Shown here piece after piece: positions 1 through 7,013 of a stretch of DNA of 11,670 nt; the first letter of the stretch is position 1; every line of letters starts with the position of its first letter. Under the pieces are notes generated by a model, which was given only the letters and a program-made list of their open reading frames with translations, was not told the origin of the DNA and made no database searches. This stretch comes from Candidatus Kuenenbacteria bacterium CG_4_8_14_3_um_filter_39_15 (GTDB lineage Bacteria; Patescibacteriota; Patescibacteriia; UBA2196; GWA2-42-15): assembly GCA_002782365.1 (NCBI GenBank), contig PFHP01000017.1, positions 1,755 through 13,424 of the forward strand. The letters run 5' to 3'. Position numbers and translations under genes: made by a program.

Positions 1-569
1 ACTGTTAAAAGCTCCAAATCAAAAGCCCATTTTTTGACCAGCACCCTTGGCAAAGAGCTGGCTAAAACTTCCCGCTTAAATAATTTTAAGCCCACCTGCG
101 AATCCCGGACTCCTTTTAAATCACAAAATATTCTGATAAAAATCTGGTAGCAAAAACTCAATATCCGCCGCAGCAGCGGATAATTGACTTCTGAATAAGG
201 ATGCCTTTTTGAGCCAATGACAACATCCACCCCGTAAATTTCCATCAAATTGACGAAATTTTTAATCTCCCTGGGGTGTAATTCCAGGTCGCCGTCAATA
301 AAAACAATCAGGTCTCCCTTTGACTGCTCAAAGCCGTATTTTAAAGCATGGCCCTTGCCCTGATTGATATCGTAATGAAAAAATTTAATTTTCTCGTTTA
401 AATAACTAAAACTCGGCTGATAATTTTTACTGCCGTCATCAACCACAATAATTTCATAGTCAGAAAAATTAGCAGTCAGCTCAAAATTCAGTAAATTCAA
501 ATTATCATTAAATTTCTGATTAATATTATACACCGGCACGATGACTGAAATTGTCTTTTTTTCTGGCAT
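1..569 (-). CDS. Glycosyltransferase family 2, dolichol-phosphate-mannose-synthase-like (partial, C-terminus beyond the left edge)
   Basis: I translated this by hand from the ATG at 569; 189 codons are present and the frame is still open at the left edge. The protein starts MPEKKTISVIVPVYN, a typical GT-A beta-strand opening for family 2 glycosyltransferases. VVDDGS (residues 42-47) is the nucleotide-binding acidic motif, and DGDLELHP (92-99) sits where DPM1-type enzymes carry the metal-binding DxD. QGKGHALKYGF (70-80) and DSQVGLKLF (about 156-164) are also typical of the DPM1/GtrB group. The likely reaction is sugar transfer from a nucleotide sugar to a polyprenyl phosphate on the inner face of the membrane. 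No membrane segment is visible in the part present. The start lies 44 nt inside the upstream flippase gene, so the two are probably translationally coupled. There is no Shine-Dalgarno sequence. The sugar and acceptor cannot be read from sequence. Confidence 0.9.
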   Translation of the reverse strand, partial: MPEKKTISVIVPVYNINQKFNDNLNLLNFELTANFSDYEIIVVDDGSKNYQPSFSYLNEKIKFFHYDINQGKGHALKYGFEQSKGDLIVFIDGDLELHPREIKNFVNLMEIYGVDVVIGSKRHPYSEVNYPLLRRILSFCYQIFIRIFCDLKGVRDSQVGLKLFKREVLASSLPRVLVKKWAFDLELLT

Positions 570-1812
570 AAATATAGTAAATAATGAGTAAAATCAAACA
601 CAACCCCATCACGCCAGCCATAATCCAGACCAGCTGCCCAATTGACGCGTGCCAAATCAAAATTAAAACCAATTGCAAGACGCCAATTCCAGCCAACAGC
701 CAGACAAACTTTGTCTGATTAATCGCCAGTAAATATTGCGAGATTAAATAAACTAAACTGTAAAAAAGCATTGCCAGCCCGAACCAGCCCAAATAAGGCG
801 CCATGGCGAGAAATTGGCTGCCGACAATTATCTTGACGATTAAACCGGGCAGTAAAAAATATATGGCCGTGGCCATCGCCCCGGCAATTAAAGCTATGCC
901 CGCTGAATTTTTTAAGATTTTGCCATGGTCGCCCTGATTAGTATGCGCCGCCACGCTCATCGGAAACATCACCGCGACCAACGGCCCGATAACAAAAAAT
1001 ATTATATGCCCGATGACTGCCAAAGCCGCGTATTGCCCCGCGTCCGCGGGATCAAAAAAATGCTTGGCTAAAATTATATCAATATTCATCAGCCAAGTCA
1101 TGAAAAAAAATGTAAAAAAAACCGGCATTAAATATTGCCGCATGACTGGCATATCTTGGGAGGTGATGAATCGTCTCTCTCCATTATTTTTATAGCTAAA
1201 TAAAAACTTCAAAGGCAGCCAAGCCAAGACGTAGCCTGCCATGCCGGACAAGGCCACGGCGCCCACCGCGCCTGAAACGTAAAAACCGAATTTAACAAAA
1301 TAATAACCGAGTAAAATTTTGACCAGGACTGACAAAGAACTCGCGATGGAAAATTGTTTAAATTTTTGTAAGCCCTGCAAAAAAGCGTTATTGACTGAAC
1401 TGAGCAAAGAAACTAACATCACCAGCGCTAAAACGATTAATGGCACAACACTGGTTAAATTCAAAAAACCAGACAACCAATTTTTTATTATCAAAAACAA
1501 GATGAAGAATATCGCGCCTGTTAAAAATATTTTTTTTGATAAGCCAACTAATAAATATGCGATTTTACCCTGTTCATTTTGCGCCGTGAAACCAGCCACA
1601 GATTTGACAATCACGGTTGATAAGGTGGCCAAAGGTATGCCCAAAATTGCAACCAGAGCCAAAACAGACTGGAGTTCGCCGTAGCCTTCAACGCCTAACA
1701 TTCTGGCCATTAAGAAGTTAAAAATATAACTTCCCAAACCGCCAACGGCCGAGCCAGCCAAAAAAATCAAACTGTTGCCGTAAAATTTGTTGTTTTTTAT
1801 CGCCTGCATCAT
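526..1812 (-). CDS. Wzx-like polysaccharide/oligosaccharide flippase (MOP superfamily)
   Basis: This 428-residue polytopic membrane protein has roughly 12 hydrophobic segments. The first covers about residues 13-35, and MARMLGVEGYGELQSVLALV (35-54) is a recognisable Polysacc_synt/Wzx-type N-terminal stretch. A second characteristic stretch, MNIDIILAKHFFDPADAGQY, lies in the middle, where flippases carry a charged residue in a membrane segment. The length fits the family (about 400-480). It probably flips lipid-linked sugars across the cytoplasmic membrane. Its 3' end overlaps the glycosyltransferase start by 44 nt, which supports a shared glycan pathway. ATG ATG at 1812/1809 gives two possible starts. 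I keep the first because the predicted transcription start falls on its A, making the mRNA leaderless. A general MATE or O-antigen transporter with another substrate is the alternative. Confidence 0.88.
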   Translation of the reverse strand: MMQAIKNNKFYGNSLIFLAGSAVGGLGSYIFNFLMARMLGVEGYGELQSVLALVAILGIPLATLSTVIVKSVAGFTAQNEQGKIAYLLVGLSKKIFLTGAIFFILFLIIKNWLSGFLNLTSVVPLIVLALVMLVSLLSSVNNAFLQGLQKFKQFSIASSLSVLVKILLGYYFVKFGFYVSGAVGAVALSGMAGYVLAWLPLKFLFSYKNNGERRFITSQDMPVMRQYLMPVFFTFFFMTWLMNIDIILAKHFFDPADAGQYAALAVIGHIIFFVIGPLVAVMFPMSVAAHTNQGDHGKILKNSAGIALIAGAMATAIYFLLPGLIVKIIVGSQFLAMAPYLGWFGLAMLFYSLVYLISQYLLAINQTKFVWLLAGIGVLQLVLILIWHASIGQLVWIMAGVMGLCLILLIIYYIYARKKDNFSHRAGV

Positions 1813-1818
1813 GCTACA

Positions 1819-1846
1819 ATTATACCAACTAAAATACTTTTGGCAA
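1819..1846 (-). promoter_or_regulatory. Sigma70-type promoter of the flippase gene, predicting a leaderless mRNA
   Basis: On the minus strand, TTGCCA (1841-1846) and TATAAT (1819-1824) are separated by 16 bp. With the usual 7-bp distance from the end of the -10 box, transcription would begin at 1812, exactly the A of the first ATG. No experimental support; the -10 box is perfect and the -35 box differs from consensus at one position. Confidence 0.65.
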
Positions 1847-1848
1847 AT

Positions 1849-1868
1849 AAAAAAAGCCTTAAGGGGCT
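1849..1868 (-). terminator. Small hairpin with a T tract, possible terminator of the 190-residue membrane protein gene
   Basis: Read on the minus strand, AGCC and GGCT form a 4-bp stem around a 6-nt loop, followed at once by six T residues. The stem is short, so termination may be weak. It lies 33 nt past the stop of the upstream gene and directly before the -35 box of the flippase promoter, so one transcript could end just before the next begins. Confidence 0.4.
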
Positions 1869-1872
1869 AAAA

Positions 1873-1903
1873 ATTTATCATTCACCATTTATTATTTATC
1901 ATT
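1873..1903. repeat. 10-bp direct repeat at the 3' end of the membrane protein gene
   Basis: ATTTATCATT occurs at 1873-1882 and again at 1894-1903. The second copy runs into the stop codon of the membrane protein gene. It is AT-rich and may be simple-sequence drift. Confidence 0.5.
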
Positions 1904-2474
1904 AATACGCTGGCCTGCCTACTAATCTTCTTTTGCCTTTAATGAATAATAATCCGACTATGGGCAAAACCAACCATAAAAAGCTGCCGATGTCACTGAT
2001 AAAAACAGACAAAAACCAAGGTGAAAATTGGCTTAAAAATTTACTGGGCAGAATCGTCAGCACGATACTGACTAAAAGTCCGGTATAAAGCAAACCAGCA
2101 ATAACGGCCTGATACCAACGTACAAAAAAATTACTCACATAACTGCTTCTCAAAATTCTTGTCCAGGCTAATATTAAAATTGTCAGAAATGCCGCCGCGG
2201 CGAATATTACCAGCATCCCCCACCAGCTATTAGCCCATTCGCCCAAATTCAAGACATCAGTAGGAAAAAAATTAGCCACCAAAAAACCAATGTAAGTGGC
2301 GAACAGATTGATCACCATTTGATGCCTGTCAAGCATAAATCCATAAATGCCGATAACTATCACTGCCAGTAATATAATCAAAATATTGCCCACATATCCT
2401 GGATTGGCAATTGCTCCAGCTACGTCCATCGCTTCTCCCGGCACTTTAAGAGTGATAGCAAAAAAATTAACCAT
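1902..2474 (-). CDS. Five-segment membrane protein, possibly CvpA-like
   Basis: The protein has 190 residues with hydrophobic segments at about 30-48, 54-70, 84-107, 121-143 and 162-178, and a basic tail (KGKRRLVGR). I do not recognise it with certainty. The order resembles the colicin V production (CvpA) family: a first helix, a short polar turn (DRHQ, 49-52) into a second helix, a long third helix ending in arginines, and a fourth helix with small residues. No catalytic motif is visible. The ATG at 2474 is preceded by ATTCCTTT and has no Shine-Dalgarno sequence. It has its own predicted promoter inside the 3' end of dnaJ, so it is probably not simply part of the heat-shock operon. A lineage-specific membrane protein of unknown role is the main alternative. 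Confidence 0.75.
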   Translation of the reverse strand: MVNFFAITLKVPGEAMDVAGAIANPGYVGNILIILLAVIVIGIYGFMLDRHQMVINLFATYIGFLVANFFPTDVLNLGEWANSWWGMLVIFAAAAFLTILILAWTRILRSSYVSNFFVRWYQAVIAGLLYTGLLVSIVLTILPSKFLSQFSPWFLSVFISDIGSFLWLVLPIVGLLFIKGKRRLVGRPAY

Positions 2475-2501
2475 AAAGGAATTAGATTAACTGCTACTGT
2501 T

Positions 2502-2530
2502 AGTATAGCATATTATAATTCCTGTTCCAA
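2502..2530 (-). promoter_or_regulatory. Sigma70-type promoter for the 190-residue membrane protein gene
   Basis: On the minus strand, TTGGAA (2525-2530) and TATACT (2502-2507) are 17 bp apart. The predicted start at about 2495 gives a 21-nt leader without a Shine-Dalgarno sequence. The -35 box lies within the last codons of dnaJ. Confidence 0.55.
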
Positions 2531-3658
2531 TTCCTCCAATAATTTTTTGGCCTGCCTGCTTAATTTCTTCGGCGTCTTAACTGCAATCTCCACTAAGTGG
2601 TCGCCCCTGCCCCGGCCATGCAACCTGACCACCCCCTTGCCATTTAATTTAAATACTGTCCCGCTCTCCACACCAGCCGGAACCTTGAGCGTTACTGGCC
2701 CGTCAACAGTCAGCACTCCAATTTTATCTCCCAAAGCCGCCTGAACAATATTAATCTGCTGCCGAGATAAAATATTATAATCCTGGCGCTCAAACCCTGG
2801 TTCAGATTTGATTCTAAAGGTTATATACAAATCTCCGGCAGCCGCTCCTTTTTGGCCAGCTTCGCCCTGACCCCCAAGTTTTATGGATTCTCCGTTATTT
2901 ATCCCGGCTGGTATTTTGATTTTTAATTGCTTGCTTAATTTTAGCCTGCCAGCTCCATGACACTGGCTACAAAATTTATCAGGCTTCTTGCCTTCTCCCT
3001 GGCAAGTCGGACAAACACTCTGTGATTGGATAATACCAAAAATAGTTCTCTGCTGCTCCGTTATCCGGCCGCTGCCTTTGCATTGCGGACAAGTTATAAT
3101 TTTAGCGCTTGAGTCATAACCTTTGCCAAAACAATTATCACATTCTGCCATTTTTTCAAAATTAATAATCTTCTCAGCGCCAAAAGCAGAATCTCTCAAA
3201 CTTATTTCCAGCTGATATTCAAGATCAGCGCCGGCAGTATTTGCCCTTCTCTGCCGCCTTTGTCCGCCTCCTGCGGAAAAAAAATCGCTAAAAATATCGC
3301 CTAAATCAAGATCATCAAAATTTATATTTGTCCTAAATCCCTGTGAACCAGCGGAACGCGCAAAATCCTGCCAATTAAACCCTTGGCCAGTAAATCCCCC
3401 GCCTGGCCATCCCTGTCCGCCTGCGGCAGAACCAAAACCGGCACCATTAAACGTGGCGCCAAACTGGTCATATTGCTTTCGTTTTTGTTCGTTGCCCAGT
3501 ACTTGATAAGCTTCATTAATCTCTTTGAATTTTGCTTCATTGCCTGTTCCATTCTTGTCAGGATGATACTGGTGAGCCAATTTCCGGAAAGCTTTCTTTA
3601 TTTCCTCCTGGTTGGCATTTTTTTGCACGCCGAGAGTTTGATAATAATCTTTTGCCAT
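2513..3658 (-). CDS. dnaJ: Chaperone protein DnaJ (type I Hsp40)
   Basis: This 381-residue co-chaperone delivers unfolded proteins to DnaK and stimulates its ATPase. The J-domain is at residues 1-66 with the essential HPD at 32-34. A Gly/Phe-rich linker (about 67-135) follows. Four zinc-binding CxxCxGxG repeats stand at 173-180, 190-197, 216-223 and 230-237, all with both cysteines. The C-terminal substrate-binding beta-sandwich runs from about 240 to 381. I take the ATG at 3658 (MAKDYYQTLGV) because it begins exactly at the J-domain. The open frame continues 29 codons upstream into the preceding gene, but that extension is basic, overlaps the DUF3467 stop and has no family counterpart. It is the last gene of the heat-shock operon, 22 nt after the DUF3467 gene. 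Short GC-rich palindromes lie within the linker and its flank. No Shine-Dalgarno sequence is seen. Confidence 0.97.
   Translation of the reverse strand: MAKDYYQTLGVQKNANQEEIKKAFRKLAHQYHPDKNGTGNEAKFKEINEAYQVLGNEQKRKQYDQFGATFNGAGFGSAAGGQGWPGGGFTGQGFNWQDFARSAGSQGFRTNINFDDLDLGDIFSDFFSAGGGQRRQRRANTAGADLEYQLEISLRDSAFGAEKIINFEKMAECDNCFGKGYDSSAKIITCPQCKGSGRITEQQRTIFGIIQSQSVCPTCQGEGKKPDKFCSQCHGAGRLKLSKQLKIKIPAGINNGESIKLGGQGEAGQKGAAAGDLYITFRIKSEPGFERQDYNILSRQQINIVQAALGDKIGVLTVDGPVTLKVPAGVESGTVFKLNGKGVVRLHGRGRGDHLVEIAVKTPKKLSRQAKKLLEELEQEL
3263..3426. repeat. Two short GC-rich palindromes within the dnaJ Gly/Phe region
   Basis: On the plus strand, TCCGC-ctcct-GCGGA lies at 3263-3277 and CCGC-ct-GCGG at 3417-3426. 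On the minus strand the copies read CCGCAGGAGGCGGACA and CCGCAGGCGGACA, so they are near-identical apart from three bases. They encode the Gly-rich SAGGGQ and AAGGQ stretches. They resemble the palindrome in the dnaK tail. They could equally reflect glycine-codon bias. Confidence 0.4.
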
Positions 3659-3680
3659 AATTAAAAAGAAACTTGAAAAA

Positions 3681-3986
3681 CTATCCTTTAAACCCAATTT
3701 CTTCCGGCGCTTCTGCTTCTTCAATCTTACCGAATTTCTCCTCATACTTCTTGAGGTTTTCCGTCAAAGCCGCAATCACCCTTTTCAAATGCCCGGGCGA
3801 CATTATGACCCTTGAGCTAACAATTCCTGCTCCCATATGCGGACTCAAATTTAAAAAATCCAAAATAAATTCTTCGCGCGAATGCGCCACCTGCATGGCG
3901 TTGGCATAAACACCTTTTAAAATTTCATCAGGGATTTTAATCTGCATCTGTCTTTGTTGCCCCTGTTGTTGATTTTGATTCTCCAT
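3681..3986 (-). CDS. DUF3467 family protein
   Basis: This small soluble protein has 101 residues. After a Gln-rich N-terminus (1-14) come IKIPDEILKGVYANAMQV (16-33), the HSREEFILDFLNL stretch (35-47) and SPGHLKRVIAALTENLKKYE (63-82). These are the signature stretches of DUF3467, whose biochemical role is unknown to me. The predicted fold is a short beta sheet plus a C-terminal helix, ending in an acidic tail. It sits between dnaK (36-nt gap) and dnaJ (22-nt gap) in the same direction, so co-expression with the chaperones is likely. The leader is AT-rich and lacks a Shine-Dalgarno sequence. A role as chaperone partner or client is only inferred from position. Confidence 0.85.
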   Translation of the reverse strand: MENQNQQQGQQRQMQIKIPDEILKGVYANAMQVAHSREEFILDFLNLSPHMGAGIVSSRVIMSPGHLKRVIAALTENLKKYEEKFGKIEEAEAPEEIGFKG

Positions 3987-4022
3987 AAATTTTTATCAAA
4001 TTAATAAATAAACTCTTAATCA

Positions 4023-6002
4023 CTATTTCTCATCTTTCTTGACCTCTTCATATTCCCCCTCTTGTGTTTTTCCGCCAGCCCGCCCCGCTTCGCTTGGCGA
4101 GGCCGGGGAGGATGATCCGCCCTTGGCGGACTTTTCTTCATTCCCTGTTCCCTGCCTGCCCGCCGAATTGGAGGGTTGATTGTTCCCTGCATTCTGTTGA
4201 GAATACATTGCCGCCCCGACTTTCTGTATTTCAGTAGAAAGCTCCTCTGTTGCCTTTTTAATAGCTGCTACATCATCCCCCTTGCTTTGAGCGAGAACAT
4301 TTTTCAGAGCTTCTATTTTTTCCTTAACGGTTTTTTTAAGCGCTTCCTCTACCTTATCCCCGGCGTCTTTCAAAGCCTTTTCCGAAGTATGGATTAAAGT
4401 CTCGGCAATGTTTTTTGCTTCCACTGACTCTTTCTTTTTTCTGTCTTCCTCGGCATGCGCTTCAGCATCTTTCCTCATCCGTTCCACTTCTTCTTTTGAC
4501 AGCCCTGTTGAAGCGGTAATGGTAATGTGCTGCTCTTTGCCAGTGGCTTTATCTTGCGCTTTAACATTTAAAATGCCATTGGCGTCAATATCAAAAGAAA
4601 CTTCAATCTGCGGCACACCCCGCGGAGCTGGCATAATGCCATCTAGAATAAATCTGCCCAAAGTTTTATTATCCGCTGCCATCTCACGCTCGCCTTGCAA
4701 AACATGTATTTCTACCGATGGCTGGTTATCAGCCGCCGTGGAAAAAATCTGTGACTTAGAAGTTGGGATGGTAGTATTTCTTTCAATTAAAGGTGTCCGC
4801 ACCCCGCCCAATGTTTCAATGCCCAAAGTCAGCGGCGTCACATCAAGTAATAGGACATCTTTAACATCACCCTGTAAAACACCAGCCTGCACAGCAGCGC
4901 CAGCCGCCACCACCTCATCAGGATTAACTTCTAAATTCGGTTTTTTGCCAAAAAATTTCTCCACTGTTTTCTGCACTAAGGGCATTCTGGTCATGCCGCC
5001 AACCATAATTACTTCATCAATATCTTTAGTTCCAAGTCCGGCGTCTTTCAAAGCCGCTTTGACTGGTCCCATGGTTTTTTCCACTAAATCCCCGACCAAT
5101 TCTTCAAGCTTAGCCCTTGTTATCTTCATTACTAAATGCTTTGGCCCATCAGCCCCTTGGGTAATAAACGGCTGATTGATTTCTGACTCCCCGGCCGTTG
5201 ACAGCTCAATTTTCGCCTTTTCCGCAGCCTCTTTGACTCTTTGCAAAGCCATTGGGTCTTTAGAGAGATCAACTCCCTGATCTTTTCTAAATTCACTCAA
5301 AATATATTCAATAATCACCTGATCAAAATCATCGCCGCCTAAATGAGTGTCGCCATTAGTTGACTTAACTTCCACCGTATCTTCAGACACATCCAAAATT
5401 GAAATATCAAATGTACCGCCGCCCAAATCATAAACGGCAATTTGCTGGCCTTTTTTCTTGTCAAAGCCATAAGCCAAAGCGGCGGCTGTTGGCTCATTAA
5501 TTATTCTTCTCACCTTTAAGCCGGCGATTTCACCGGCCTCTTTAGTTGCCTGCCTTTGCGCATCATCAAAATAAGCTGGCACGGTAATGACCGCTTCCTG
5601 AATCTCCTCACCTAATTTTTCCTCGGCATCAGCTTTCAATTTGGATAAAATCATAGCTGAAATTTCCTGCGGTGTATAATCCTTGCCATTCATTTCAATT
5701 TTTACACCCACGCCAGCTTGTTTAATCTTAAATGGCAACAGTTTCTTGTCACGCTGTACTTCCGCGTCATTAAATCTCCTGCCAATCAAACGTTTAATGG
5801 AGAATAAAGTGTTTAGCGGATTGATCACCGCTTGTCTTTTGGCAACCTGACCAACAATCCGTTCGCCATTTTTTGTTATGGCTACGATTGAAGGGGTCGT
5901 CCTGTTCCCTTCCTTATTCTCCAGAATCTTCGGCTTGCCTCCTTCAATTATCGCCATGGCACTATTAGTCGTGCCAAGGTCAATTCCTAATATTTTAGGC
6001 AT
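4023..6002 (-). CDS. dnaK: Chaperone protein DnaK (Hsp70)
   Basis: This 659-residue ATP-dependent chaperone is the core of the operon. The nucleotide-binding domain (1 to about 383) carries IDLGTTNS (7-14), VPAYFDDAQRQATKEAG (141-157), NEPTAAALAYG (169-179), DLGGGTFD (192-199) and VIMVGGMTRMPLVQ (331-344). The interdomain linker DVLLLDVTPLTLGIE is at 382-396. The beta substrate-binding domain and helical lid follow to about 600. The disordered tail (601-659) ends EEVKKDEK, like the DnaJ-interacting EEVD-type ends of bacterial DnaK. The protein is somewhat longer than the common 610-640 residues, mainly because of a Gly/Ser/Ala tail (about 624-645) encoded by a palindromic GC-rich DNA stretch. 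The ATG at 6002 gives the standard MPKILGIDLG start. No CIRCE or clear promoter is found in the 125-bp gap upstream, so expression probably comes from the hrcA promoters. Confidence 0.98.
   Translation of the reverse strand: MPKILGIDLGTTNSAMAIIEGGKPKILENKEGNRTTPSIVAITKNGERIVGQVAKRQAVINPLNTLFSIKRLIGRRFNDAEVQRDKKLLPFKIKQAGVGVKIEMNGKDYTPQEISAMILSKLKADAEEKLGEEIQEAVITVPAYFDDAQRQATKEAGEIAGLKVRRIINEPTAAALAYGFDKKKGQQIAVYDLGGGTFDISILDVSEDTVEVKSTNGDTHLGGDDFDQVIIEYILSEFRKDQGVDLSKDPMALQRVKEAAEKAKIELSTAGESEINQPFITQGADGPKHLVMKITRAKLEELVGDLVEKTMGPVKAALKDAGLGTKDIDEVIMVGGMTRMPLVQKTVEKFFGKKPNLEVNPDEVVAAGAAVQAGVLQGDVKDVLLLDVTPLTLGIETLGGVRTPLIERNTTIPTSKSQIFSTAADNQPSVEIHVLQGEREMAADNKTLGRFILDGIMPAPRGVPQIEVSFDIDANGILNVKAQDKATGKEQHITITASTGLSKEEVERMRKDAEAHAEEDRKKKESVEAKNIAETLIHTSEKALKDAGDKVEEALKKTVKEKIEALKNVLAQSKGDDVAAIKKATEELSTEIQKVGAAMYSQQNAGNNQPSNSAGRQGTGNEEKSAKGGSSSPASPSEAGRAGGKTQEGEYEEVKKDEK
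4083..4130. repeat. Pair of GC-rich palindromes inside the DnaK C-terminal tail
   Basis: On the plus strand, CCCCGCTTCGC (4083-4093) pairs with GCGAGG-c-CGGGG (4097-4108) around a 3-nt loop: 11 pairs with one G-U and one bulged base. A second perfect stem, TCCGCC-ctt-GGCGGA, is at 4116-4130. Together they encode roughly residues 626-641. The local GC content is far above that of the flanking gene. This looks like a small REP-type element inserted in frame, but only a genome-wide copy search can show that. Confidence 0.5.
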
Positions 6003-6127
6003 ATATTTAATAAAATTTTTAATTTATAATTTCTAATTTTTAAATAATTTTTTAATTTTTTAATTTCTATAACTTCCTTGCCCTGCCCCCTCGCTAAAAG
6101 CAAAACTCCTAAGAATAAACTCCCCTC
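6003..6127 (-). other. hsp20-dnaK spacer: G-rich segment then AT-rich segment
   Basis: The spacer is 125 bp. On the minus strand it opens with purine-rich, G-run sequence (AGGAGGGGAG overlapping the hsp20 stop, then GCGAGGGGGCAGGGCAAGG). It ends in about 70 bp of near-pure A/T with repeated AAATTA-type words up to the dnaK start. I find no CIRCE, no convincing -35/-10 pair, no strong hairpin and no credible gene. The G-rich part could be a dispersed repeat or could form RNA structure. Confidence 0.5.
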
Positions 6128-6547
6128 CTATTTCTTCACCACCACTTTTACCTTCTTCGGCTTGGCTCTTTCTTCCTTGGGCACAGAAATTTTCAATACC
6201 CCGGCAGCGTATTCGGCCTTGGCCTCATCTGCCTTCACGGCCGATGGCAAAGCCACTGCCCGATGGAATGAACCATATTTGACTTCTTTTCTGTAATAAT
6301 TCTTTTCATCCACCTCGCTTTTCTTTTCCGCTGAACCTTCAATGGTCAAGACATCATTCTCAACGGAAATATTAACCTTCTCCGGATCAACCCCGGGCAA
6401 TGGCGTTTCCACATAAACATTATTTTCGTCCTCCCAAACATCAACTGCCGGGGCAAAACTTGACAGTCCCTGACTTGGAAAACTGTCAAAGAAACGATCC
6501 ATTTCATTAAACGGATCAAGCATTGGTGTCCATTTAATTAGAGACAT
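6128..6547 (-). CDS. Small heat-shock protein, Hsp20/alpha-crystallin family
   Basis: This 139-residue ATP-independent holdase keeps unfolding proteins soluble for DnaK/DnaJ. A short N-terminal arm (1-32, with DPFNEMDRFFDSF) precedes the alpha-crystallin domain (about 33-125). That domain starts APAVDVWEDENNVYVETPLP, contains the YRKEVKYGSFHRAVALP stretch (85-101) and ends with the conserved GVLKISVPK (116-124). The C-terminal tail carries a V-x-V motif (133-135) where oligomer contacts usually lie. I choose the ATG at 6547 (MSLIKWTPM). The open frame extends 18 codons upstream into the end of grpE, but that part is basic and has no family equivalent. The gap to grpE is 16 nt. A small Hsp between grpE and dnaK is not the usual order. 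Confidence 0.95.
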   Translation of the reverse strand: MSLIKWTPMLDPFNEMDRFFDSFPSQGLSSFAPAVDVWEDENNVYVETPLPGVDPEKVNISVENDVLTIEGSAEKKSEVDEKNYYRKEVKYGSFHRAVALPSAVKADEAKAEYAAGVLKISVPKEERAKPKKVKVVVKK

Positions 6548-6563
6548 ATATTTTTTCTTTAAT

Positions 6564-7010
6564 TTATAATATAACTTTAGCCGGATACAAAACCTTGCCA
6601 TTCAGCTTGTAACCAGCTTTAATTTCTCTTGTAATAATATTTTTATCAGATTCTTTTTTTATCACTTCGTGAATCTCCGGATCAAATTCTTCTCCCACCG
6701 TCTTGATCTCCGTCACCCCGTTTTCTTCCAAAACTTTCTTAAATTGAGCGGTGACATGCTCTATGCCTGCTAACCAATCTCCCTTTTCCGCCTGGCTATG
6801 CTTTAAAGCAAGCTTTAAATGGTCGTAAACCGGTAAAAAAACGACTAATAACTGTTCGTTCGCCATTTTCAGCCATTCACTTTTTTTCTTTGCCGTTTCA
6901 CGTTCTAAATTATGATAATCTGCCAGAGCTCTCTTCCAGCCATTCAAATATTCATCACTTTTTTTTAAAAGCTCTTCATAGGATAATTCCTTGTCATTTT
7001 GTTTATTCAT
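6564..7010 (-). CDS. grpE: Nucleotide exchange factor GrpE
   Basis: GrpE releases ADP from DnaK as a coiled-coil dimer. The protein has 148 residues: a long N-terminal helix (about 8-55, with GWKRALADYHNLERE typical of the family), a helical middle, and the compact beta domain. That domain holds GEEFDPEIHEVI (106-117) and GYKLNGKVLYPAKVIL (133-148), the strongest family signatures. It is shorter than E. coli GrpE (about 197) because the acidic disordered N-terminus is almost absent. It starts only 3 nt after the hrcA stop, so the two are probably translationally coupled. No Shine-Dalgarno sequence is present (TTATTAAAATAAACT before ATG). Confidence 0.95.
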   Translation of the reverse strand: MNKQNDKELSYEELLKKSDEYLNGWKRALADYHNLERETAKKKSEWLKMANEQLLVVFLPVYDHLKLALKHSQAEKGDWLAGIEHVTAQFKKVLEENGVTEIKTVGEEFDPEIHEVIKKESDKNIITREIKAGYKLNGKVLYPAKVIL

Positions 7011-7013
7011 AGT

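Noticed and set aside
2491..2510. Hairpin-like sequence after the dnaJ stop (TACTgttAGTA) as a terminator.
   Set aside because: The stem is 4 bp with a bulged extension and has no T tract; it overlaps the -10 box of the next promoter.
3659..3745. 29-codon N-terminal extension of the dnaJ frame.
   Set aside because: It overlaps the end of the DUF3467 gene, is basic and unlike any DnaJ N-terminus; MAKDYYQTLGV at 3658 is the canonical start.
4408..5175. 255-codon plus-strand ORF opposite dnaK.
   Set aside because: It is a shadow frame of the strongly conserved dnaK gene, with Ser/Thr/Pro-rich low-complexity composition and no family signature.
6548..6601. 18-codon N-terminal extension of the Hsp20 frame.
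   Set aside because: It lies within the end of grpE and has no counterpart in the family; the ATG at 6547 gives a normal length.
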